Source of the DNA: an uncultured Collinsella sp.
GTDB lineage: Bacteria; Actinomycetota; Coriobacteriia; Coriobacteriales; Coriobacteriaceae
Direction of reading: 5' to 3'
DNA: 7,706 nucleotides
NCBI GenBank assembly: GCA_959020035.1
Contig: CAUEQX010000085.1
Coordinates: 1-7,706, forward strand
Part shown: positions 1 through 4,793 of the stretch, piece by piece
Numbering within the stretch: the first letter of the stretch is position 1
How the letters are laid out: each line of letters starts with the position of its first letter
Notes under the pieces: model-generated
What the model saw: only the letters and a program-made list of their open reading frames with translations
Told to the model about the DNA's origin: nothing
Databases searched by the model: none
Position numbers and translations under genes: made by a program

Positions 1-127
1 CTCCCAGGAGCAGCTCACCAAGATCGCCGAGATCAAGATGCCGGACCTCAATGCCAACGACATTGACGCCGCTAAGAAGATCATCGCCGGTACCGCCCGT
101 TCCATGGGCGTCACCATCGCTGAGTAG
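1..127 (+). CDS. rplK: Ribosomal protein L11, C-terminal end (partial)
   Basis: The first full codon is at base 2. The last 41 residues are visible and end at TAG (125-127). The run IIAGTARSMGVTIAE matches the C-terminus of L11, where GTARSMG is a hallmark (E. coli ends in a very similar GTARSMGLVVED). This C-terminal domain binds the 23S rRNA GTPase-associated centre and takes part in elongation-factor function and the stringent response. The start lies outside the window. It is followed on the same strand by rplA, the standard rplK-rplA order, but across an unusually long 117-bp gap. Identity is secure despite the short fragment. Confidence 0.96.
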   Translation, partial: SQEQLTKIAEIKMPDLNANDIDAAKKIIAGTARSMGVTIAE

Positions 128-238
128 CGATTTCTTTTGGTAACGACGGGTGCTCCGACCGGGGCGCCCGTTAAATGTGTGCAATAGGGCACACGATACG
201 ATGTGTGAGGCCTCACGCCCGTTTAACCACAGGAGGTA
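128..238 (+). promoter_or_regulatory. Hairpin-rich rplK-rplA spacer, possible leader or attenuator
   Basis: Three consecutive stem-loops can be drawn. The first has 11 bp, arms 146-156 and 161-171, loop GACC and two G-U pairs. The second has 6 bp, GTGTGC (177-182) with GCACAC (189-194). The third centres on the perfect 12-bp palindrome GTGAGGCCTCAC (205-216) and extends to 203/218. The rplA ribosome-binding site follows at 231-236. None is followed by a long T-run, so simple termination is doubtful. L1 is a classic autoregulator that binds its own operon mRNA, though in E. coli the site is upstream of rplK. A role for these hairpins in adjusting L1 expression is inference. Confidence 0.4.
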
Positions 239-244
239 ATGCAC

Positions 245-952
245 ATGGCTAAGCATGGTAAGAGCTATAACGCCGCTGCCGAGAAGATCGACCGCGCCAC
301 GCTCTACACCCCCCTTCAGGCTGCCAAGCTCATCAAGGAGCTCGACACCGCCAAGTTCGACGAGACCGTCGAGGCTCACTTCCGTCTGGGCATCGATACT
401 CGTAAGGCTGACCAGAACATCCGTGGTTCCATCTCCCTGCCCCACGGCACCGGCAAGACCGTTCGTGTTGCCGTCTTTGCCGAGGGCGAGAAGGCCCGTG
501 AGGCTGAGGCTGCCGGCGCCGACATCATCGGTTCCGACGAGCTCGTCGCCCAGATTCAGAAGGGCGAGATCAACTTCGACGCCGCTATCGCTACGCCGAA
601 CATGATGGCCAAGGTTGGCCGCATCGGTAAGATTCTTGGTCCCCGTGGCCTCATGCCGAACCCCAAGCTCGGCACCGTGACCATGGACGTCGCCAAGATG
701 GTCTCCGAGCTCAAGGCTGGCCGCGTTGAGTACCGCGCCGACCGCTACGGCATCTGCCACGTGCCCCTGGGCAAGAAGTCCTTCTCTGAGCAGCAGCTCG
801 TCGAGAACTACGCTGCCCTGTACACCGAGATTCTGCGCGTCAAGCCCTCTTCTGCTAAGGGCAAGTACGTCAAGTCCATCTCCGTGTCTTCCACCATGGG
901 CCCTGGCGTCAAGGTCGATCCCGCTGTCCAGCGTGACTTCCTGGCTGAGTAA
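245..952 (+). CDS. rplA: Ribosomal protein L1
   Basis: A 235-aa protein, close to the usual bacterial L1 length (about 230). L1 binds 23S rRNA at the mobile L1 stalk, helps release deacylated tRNA from the E site, and in many bacteria represses its own operon mRNA. The L1 signature lies at residues 117-146 and includes ATPNMMAKVGRIGKILGPRG followed by LMPNPKLGTVT. The N-terminal SYNAAAEKID and C-terminal SSTMGPGVKVD segments are also typical. The start is the ATG at 245: AGGAGG at 231-236 lies 8 nt upstream, while the alternative in-frame ATG at 239 would be only 2 nt from it. The gene follows rplK and is closed by a strong hairpin at 989-1027, so rplJ and rplL are not directly downstream. 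Confidence 0.98.
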   Translation: MAKHGKSYNAAAEKIDRATLYTPLQAAKLIKELDTAKFDETVEAHFRLGIDTRKADQNIRGSISLPHGTGKTVRVAVFAEGEKAREAEAAGADIIGSDELVAQIQKGEINFDAAIATPNMMAKVGRIGKILGPRGLMPNPKLGTVTMDVAKMVSELKAGRVEYRADRYGICHVPLGKKSFSEQQLVENYAALYTEILRVKPSSAKGKYVKSISVSSTMGPGVKVDPAVQRDFLAE

Positions 953-988
953 CTGCTAGTTACTGCCTGAGTACAGCAAGCATTGCTA

Positions 989-1027
989 AAGAAACCCGGT
1001 TCTGCCTTGTGCAGGACCGGGTTTCTT
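989..1027. terminator. Bidirectional intrinsic terminator between rplA and the metallophosphoesterase gene
   Basis: A perfect 12-bp inverted repeat, AAGAAACCCGGT (989-1000) and ACCGGGTTTCTT (1016-1027), extends inward by one T-G pair and CTGC/GCAG (1002-1005, 1011-1014) around a 5-nt loop. The arms are GC-rich inside and A/T-rich at the edge, giving TTTCTT on the + strand and TTTCTTT on the - strand. It sits 36 bp after the rplA stop. It can serve both rplA and the convergent ParB-BMP/metallophosphoesterase operon, for which no other terminator is seen. Confidence 0.88.
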
Positions 1028-1055
1028 GCTATCGCGCCAATGTTATGGCATCGCA

Positions 1056-1165
1056 GCGAGCCGGTTCCAAGTGCCCCAGGTCGGCCCGAAAGAGGAGCGA
1101 CGCGTACTTTGGTACGCGAGCGACGGCTTGAGGGTCGAGATGGGGTGCTTGGGGCCGGCGCAGCG
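1056..1165 (+). ncRNA. Candidate structured RNA or palindromic repeat (long rod-like hairpin)
   Basis: No gene occupies 1028-1182, but the sequence folds back on itself. Arms 1060-1078 and 1141-1159 make 19 continuous pairs, four of them G-U. A second helix pairs 1081-1087 with 1132-1138 (7 bp, one G-U). A third short helix pairs 1090-1092 with 1127-1129. The tip is a perfect hairpin, CGCGTAC (1101-1107) with GTACGCG (1112-1118), loop TTTG. All five wobble pairs are G-U in + strand RNA and would be A-C mismatches in - strand RNA, so the + strand is favoured. Between helices two and three the opposed GA steps (1088-1089/1130-1131) could form tandem G-A pairs. I do not recognise a named RNA family. 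It could also be a dispersed genomic repeat. No promoter of its own was identified. Confidence 0.45.
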
Positions 1166-1182
1166 TCAAGCCTTAAAGGTGG

Positions 1183-1893
1183 TTACCAGGGCGTTCTGGC
1201 TGTTGAAGACTCGATGGCTTCGTGGCGTTTGAGCTCGCGGCGCATGGTTTGTGAGTTGAGCCAAGCTGCTTGCCAGCCGCGGATGGGGTAGTGCGTCTGG
1301 TCGAGCTCAAACTGCGTATAGCCGCAGGCGTTGATGATCGTCGTTCCACACACATGCTGACGCTCGCGCTGAAAATCGCAACCGTAGCTTTGGTGCACAT
1401 GCCCGTGCAGCATGTAGTCGGGATTCCAGGATTCGAGTGCTATGTTAAAACTCTCGGATCCTCGATGCGGCAGATCGTCCAGATCACCCATACCGGCGGC
1501 GGGTGCATGGGTAAGCAGAATGTCGCACCCGCCGACCATCCTAACCTTACGCGACAGCTTACGCATGCGCTTGGACATCTCGCGTTCGGTGTACATGTTG
1601 GCGCCGTCGCGATAACGCATGGACCCGCCAAGGCCCGCAATGCGAATCCCTCGGTACGTGTACACGCTGTCCTCTACGCAGATACATCCACCCGGTGCAT
1701 GACGTGCGTAGCGGTCATCGTGATTGCCGCGCACGTAGATGAGCGGTTTGTTGATGACCGTAACCAAAAACTCAAGATAGTCCGGGTCCAGATCGCCGGC
1801 GGACAAAATCAGGTCGACTCCCTCAAAGCGTTCCTTGCGAAAGCACTCCCAAAGGCATCGTTCTTCGGTATCGGCTATGGCAAGGATTTTCAT
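1183..1893 (-). CDS. Calcineurin-like metallophosphoesterase (DxE variant)
   Basis: A 236-aa cytoplasmic protein with no signal peptide or membrane segment. The metallophosphoesterase motifs appear in order: D8-T-E10 (usually DxH), GDLDP around D34, GNHDD with N57 and H58, LLTHAPA with H129, and HGHVH with H165 and H167. These residues bind a two-metal centre that hydrolyses phosphomonoesters or phosphodiesters; the substrate cannot be read from sequence. From memory, GLGGSMRY (88-95), the DDLPHRG segment (139-145) and the DxE first motif recur in a Firmicutes/Coriobacteria family, so the glutamate is probably not a defect. Its ATG overlaps the TGA of the upstream ParB-BMP gene by 4 nt (1890-1893), which implies translational coupling and a shared pathway. 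The last ten or so residues look unconserved. Function within the operon is unknown. Confidence 0.9.
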   Translation of the reverse strand: MKILAIADTEERCLWECFRKERFEGVDLILSAGDLDPDYLEFLVTVINKPLIYVRGNHDDRYARHAPGGCICVEDSVYTYRGIRIAGLGGSMRYRDGANMYTEREMSKRMRKLSRKVRMVGGCDILLTHAPAAGMGDLDDLPHRGSESFNIALESWNPDYMLHGHVHQSYGCDFQRERQHVCGTTIINACGYTQFELDQTHYPIRGWQAAWLNSQTMRRELKRHEAIESSTARTPW

Positions 1894-3806
1894 AGGGCAG
1901 GGACTTCCGGCTCATCGTCGAGCTGCGGAATGGTGCCTACCACGTTGTCCGCCAGCCAATTCATCTCGACAATCTGCGTGCTCGGCAGCGGAGGGAAGCC
2001 TTCGATCTGTACCACGCCGTTCTGGCTGTGGAGCTCGCCGCCAAAGGGGTTGATGGATCCCACAACAATGCCGTTGCGGAGCAACTGCACGAGTTTGCGC
2101 GTTTGGTAGGGTAGGCCCGGAGCGTAACGGATGTCGATAACGCCGGAGCTCATGCCATACCAGTAGTTGATAGCGCGCACTTGGTTGTCGTCGCTGGTCT
2201 CGTCCCACGTGCCGTGAAGAAGGCTGCGAACGATGAGCTCGTAGTAACGGCCCCAGTTCCATACGGGCATGGCGATGCCGGTGACTTTGCCGTCGACCAA
2301 GCGGTGAAGCCCGTAGGCCGTTGGGTCTTCGAGCGACTTTGACATGTCAGCGCCGGTCATGACGCTTACGCCTTCGCGGCACATGGCTTCGGCAAGACCA
2401 CCGGCGGGAACATCGCCCCAGGTGAGGATGACCTGCGCGCGCGGGTCGAGCAGCGAGGCGCCAATCGCAAAGGCGTTGATCTCGCTGAGTGCGCCCGAGG
2501 CGAAGACCGACGCGTGGTAGCCGATGCGGTGGTTGTCCGCCATGCTGGCCGCAAGGGCGCCCAGCAGAAACTTGGCCTCGTACATCTTGCCAAAGTACGA
2601 ACGGACGCTTTGATGGGGAAGGCCGATAGAGCAGTTGAGGAACCGAACCCGGGGATACTCAACGGCAGCCCTGAGCGTGTATTCCATCAGGCGGTGCGAG
2701 GTCGAGAAGATGACGTTTGCTCCATGTTTGACAGCCGTTTCCACGGCGGCGTAGAACACATCCGGATCGTGACAGTCCTCGAACGCCTCGGTGCGCACGA
2801 TACCGCCAAAGTGCTCATCGAGATACTGACGCCCTTGGTCGTGCAGGCCGTCCCAGCTCGACGCCGCACAGGGGAACTCATGGATAAAGGCGATACGCAG
2901 GGGGTTGGCCGCCGAATAGACAGTCTTGCCCATAAAGAAGTTGAGCACGCCGGAGGTGGACTTGGCGGGCGACTCCTCCTCATCGACGCTCGGCGCTTCG
3001 ACAAGATCGACCTTGTCCTCGTCGTTTTTGCCGGCAATGACCAGCTCGCGCCAAATCTTGCACAGGCGGTTTACGACGATATCCGTCGGCGTATCCAGCA
3101 GGCGGTCCTGGTTGTACACATTGAGGTAGACGAGCATGGCGTCGGCGGGCGTAATGTCCAGGTGGTCGCCGCCTGCGCGAAGGTAGGCGCGCTTAAAGAG
3201 CAGGAAGGTGTGGCGCAGGTAGTCGACCTTTTTCTGCGGCCATTTTTCGATAAGGTTCCGACCGAGCATCTTGGCGAGCGTCTCGTAGCTTCCCTCACGC
3301 GAGAACTCGATTTCGTATAGGGGGCAGACGCGCCAAAACGCGCAGAATTCACCGTACAGGCGGCTTTCGACGGAATCCCATGTGCCGGGGTAGAGACGGG
3401 TGACCCTGGCCGAAACCGTTGGAGCGTCCAGGAATTTGAGGACACTGACGCGTTTGTTGCCTTCCTGGACATAGAACCGATGCATGAACTCGGTGACGAT
3501 GATGGGATCGCGATAGCCCTCGGTTACCTGGATGTCGTAGAGGTTGGACCACTTGCGGGCGAACTCAGTGTTAAACGGCAGCAGGGGCATAAAGTTGCAT
3601 GAAAAGGCGGACTGACGGCCTTTGGTGACTGTGCCGACGACCATTTCGAGCGGAATATCCCTTATGCCGACATTCTCTCGCTGACCTAAGGGGAGCTGGG
3701 CAACGAGGCTGTCGAGGTCCGTAAGGTACGGGTGCTCGCTTTGGCTGATGGCGCGACGGCGTCCCTGCTCGCCGCGCTTGCGTGCTTGACGATAGGCCTC
3801 TTCCAT
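1890..3806 (-). CDS. ParB-like/BMP (Med/PnrA-like) two-domain cytoplasmic protein
   Basis: A 638-aa protein with a basic start (RQARKRGEQGRRR) and no signal peptide or lipobox, so it is probably cytoplasmic. Residues about 45-165 resemble the ParB/sulfiredoxin fold; the clearest part is DPIIVTEFMHRFYVQEGNKR (100-119), whose GNKR recalls the ParB phosphate-binding motif. Residues about 165-300 are a helical linker ending in an acidic stretch (DEDKVDLVEAPSVDEEES). Residues about 302-525 match the basic membrane protein family of periplasmic-binding-like folds: RIAFIHE, the SSWDGLHDQGRQYL segment, FGKMYEAKFLLGALAASMAD and INAFAIGASLLDP. PnrA binds purine nucleosides and Bacillus Med is a regulator. 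Residues 540-638 form an extra conserved-looking tail (WYGMSSGVIDI, NPFGGEL). AGGGAG lies 7 nt before the ATG. Databases usually label such proteins BMP-family transporter binding proteins, but no permease is nearby and export is not supported. A ligand-sensing role is inference. Confidence 0.85.
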   Translation of the reverse strand: MEEAYRQARKRGEQGRRRAISQSEHPYLTDLDSLVAQLPLGQRENVGIRDIPLEMVVGTVTKGRQSAFSCNFMPLLPFNTEFARKWSNLYDIQVTEGYRDPIIVTEFMHRFYVQEGNKRVSVLKFLDAPTVSARVTRLYPGTWDSVESRLYGEFCAFWRVCPLYEIEFSREGSYETLAKMLGRNLIEKWPQKKVDYLRHTFLLFKRAYLRAGGDHLDITPADAMLVYLNVYNQDRLLDTPTDIVVNRLCKIWRELVIAGKNDEDKVDLVEAPSVDEEESPAKSTSGVLNFFMGKTVYSAANPLRIAFIHEFPCAASSWDGLHDQGRQYLDEHFGGIVRTEAFEDCHDPDVFYAAVETAVKHGANVIFSTSHRLMEYTLRAAVEYPRVRFLNCSIGLPHQSVRSYFGKMYEAKFLLGALAASMADNHRIGYHASVFASGALSEINAFAIGASLLDPRAQVILTWGDVPAGGLAEAMCREGVSVMTGADMSKSLEDPTAYGLHRLVDGKVTGIAMPVWNWGRYYELIVRSLLHGTWDETSDDNQVRAINYWYGMSSGVIDIRYAPGLPYQTRKLVQLLRNGIVVGSINPFGGELHSQNGVVQIEGFPPLPSTQIVEMNWLADNVVGTIPQLDDEPEVPAL

Positions 3807-3819
3807 GATGTTGCTCCCT

Positions 3820-3839
3820 TAGTCGTTTAAACAACTATA
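3820..3839 (-). promoter_or_regulatory. Putative -10 box and palindromic operator of the ParB-BMP/metallophosphoesterase operon
   Basis: On the + strand, TAGTCGTTTAAACAACTA (3820-3837) is an 18-bp palindrome with one mismatched pair and the perfect core GTTTAAAC. On the - strand a -10-like TATAGT (3834-3839, five of six consensus bases) overlaps its upstream half, and the ribosome-binding AGGGAG lies just downstream of the palindrome. No convincing -35 was found 16-18 nt upstream. A dyad overlapping the -10/start region is where a repressor would bind, so self-regulation or control by an outside regulator is plausible but inferred. Confidence 0.45.
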
Positions 3840-3860
3840 TGAACCATGGTACCACGAATG

Positions 3861-3896
3861 AAAACCACCACAAAGGTGCCTGTCCCTTTTTGGCGG
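3861..3896 (-). terminator. Terminator of the MscS gene; copy 1 of the GGGACAGG hairpin repeat
   Basis: Arms 3865-3876 (CCACCACAAAGG) and 3885-3896 (CCTTTTTGGCGG) form a 12-bp stem with one mismatch and one wobble around the 8-nt loop TGCCTGTC. Read on the - strand, the stem is followed by TTTT (3864-3861), the layout of an intrinsic terminator. It starts one base after the MscS stop codon (3898-3900). The loop and descending arm carry CCTGTCCCTT (3879-3888), shared with the two hairpins at 6883-6922 and 6937-6979, so the terminator also belongs to a local repeat family. Confidence 0.72.
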
Positions 3897-3897
3897 G

Positions 3898-4665
3898 TTA
3901 GGCGATGATGGGGGCGATGGCACGGATGCAGGCGTCAGCTGCCGTGAAAGTAGTGCTGTCGTCGCTGACGATAAAGATGATCTTTCCTTTGATGCCAAAG
4001 TCGCCGATTTCGCTAAAGAGTACGTAGGGCTCCTTGTCAAAGCCCGAGATGGGAAGCACGGCGGCCTTGGTGGCGCTGGTCAGCTCGTCTGCCAGCACGT
4101 CAAGGGAAGCCCACTTGGACGTGTCCTTTACGGCAACGGGCACGGCCACGCGCCCAAAGGGCATCAAATGCACGAGTGTGTTCTTGGAAATGTTGGAGTT
4201 GGGCACAATGATGGTCTGTCCACAGGCATCCTCAATCGTTGTATGGCGCCAAGTGATGTCTTGGACCACGCCGGATACGCCGCCGACCTCGATATTGTCG
4301 CCGGGCTTGATGATGCCCATAAAGGTCACCTGCATGCCGCCGATAAGGTTTGACAGCGTGTCCTGAAAGCCGAGCGAAATGGCGATGCCGCCGACGCCAA
4401 GAGCGGCAACGAGGGCGTTTGCGTTAATGCCAAAGCAGTTGTCGAGGATAAAGCTGCCGCCGATCATCCAGATGACGGCGCGCGCGATGTTGATGAAGAT
4501 ACTCGATGCCGGAAGCGGGTTATCGTCTCGGTTAAGCAGATGGTTTAGGGTCTTGGATACGACCTTGGCGGCGACGGCGGTGCCTATCGCCAAGATGACG
4601 GCCCAGATGATGTTGTGGACCCACCGTTGCTCAAAGAAATGAAGAATCGGCTCAAACAATTCCAT
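3898..4665 (-). CDS. mscS: MscS-type small-conductance mechanosensitive channel
   Basis: A 255-aa membrane protein, near the size of E. coli MscS (286). Such channels open under membrane tension on hypo-osmotic shock and release solutes. Three hydrophobic segments are visible: about 17-36, about 54-75, and the pore-lining helix about 81-113, rich in Gly/Ala (ALVAALGVGGIAISLGFQD). The LGFQD turn, the beta-domain segment IKPGDNIEVGGVSGVV (119-134) and IVPNSNI (153-159) are family hallmarks. A mixed alpha/beta cytoplasmic C-terminal domain follows. The ATG at 4665 is chosen because AGGAGG lies 10 nt upstream; a longer reading from 4710 would start at the edge of a hairpin and put that site inside the gene. 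It stands alone between two hairpins, so it is probably its own transcription unit. No potassium-channel or ligand domain is fused to it. Confidence 0.93.
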   Translation of the reverse strand: MELFEPILHFFEQRWVHNIIWAVILAIGTAVAAKVVSKTLNHLLNRDDNPLPASSIFINIARAVIWMIGGSFILDNCFGINANALVAALGVGGIAISLGFQDTLSNLIGGMQVTFMGIIKPGDNIEVGGVSGVVQDITWRHTTIEDACGQTIIVPNSNISKNTLVHLMPFGRVAVPVAVKDTSKWASLDVLADELTSATKAAVLPISGFDKEPYVLFSEIGDFGIKGKIIFIVSDDSTTFTAADACIRAIAPIIA

Positions 4666-4709
4666 GTAGGGAAAACCTCCTAATGATCGTCCAACCATGA
4701 TACCCACCA

Positions 4710-4742
4710 AGAAGCCCGTCCGATCACATCGGACGGGCTTCT
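4710..4742 (-). terminator. Terminator-like hairpin between the nucleotidase and MscS genes
   Basis: A perfect 15-bp stem, AGAAGCCCGTCCGAT (4710-4724) with ATCGGACGGGCTTCT (4728-4742), and a 3-nt loop. It lies 51 bp after the nucleotidase stop and 44 bp before the MscS start. The - strand tail is short in T (TTCTTGG), so termination may be partial. There is little room for a full MscS promoter between hairpin and gene. A weak promoter-like pair on the - strand upstream of the hairpin (CTTACA, then 18 nt, then TATATC, within about 4750-4780) would put the hairpin at the 5' end of the MscS mRNA. Terminator of the nucleotidase gene is the simpler reading. Confidence 0.7.
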
Positions 4743-4793
4743 GTGCTCGATATAAGGTTTACGCGGCGGGGCTGTAAGGCCCGGCGGTGTAGC

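Noticed and set aside
239..244. Earlier ATG for rplA at 239
   Set aside because: Only 2 nt separate it from AGGAGG, too close for initiation. The ATG at 245 has 8 nt spacing and gives the usual MAKHGK-type N-terminus.
983..1291. Small + strand open frame after rplA
   Set aside because: It begins inside the rplA terminator, crosses the structured element and runs into the metallophosphoesterase gene antisense. The translation resembles nothing.
1864..1893. Metallophosphoesterase as a dead enzyme because of DTE instead of DxH
   Set aside because: All other metal ligands are intact, and I recall the same substitution in related proteins, so loss of activity is not supported.
1270..2109. Long + strand open frame of 279 codons opposite the metallophosphoesterase gene
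   Set aside because: It is antisense to a gene with full family motifs, has no recognisable domain and no ribosome-binding site that I could see. Long antisense frames are common in GC-rich genes.
2514..3320. Long + strand open frame opposite the ParB-BMP gene
   Set aside because: Same reasoning: shadow of a clearly coding - strand gene, composition biased, no family match.
1890..3806. ParB-BMP protein as a classical ABC transporter substrate-binding lipoprotein
   Set aside because: No signal peptide or lipobox cysteine, an extra 300-residue N-terminal region, and no permease or ATPase gene beside it.
4666..4710. N-terminal extension of MscS from 4710
   Set aside because: It would place the AGGAGG site inside the gene and start at the hairpin edge. 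The ATG at 4665 has a proper ribosome-binding site.
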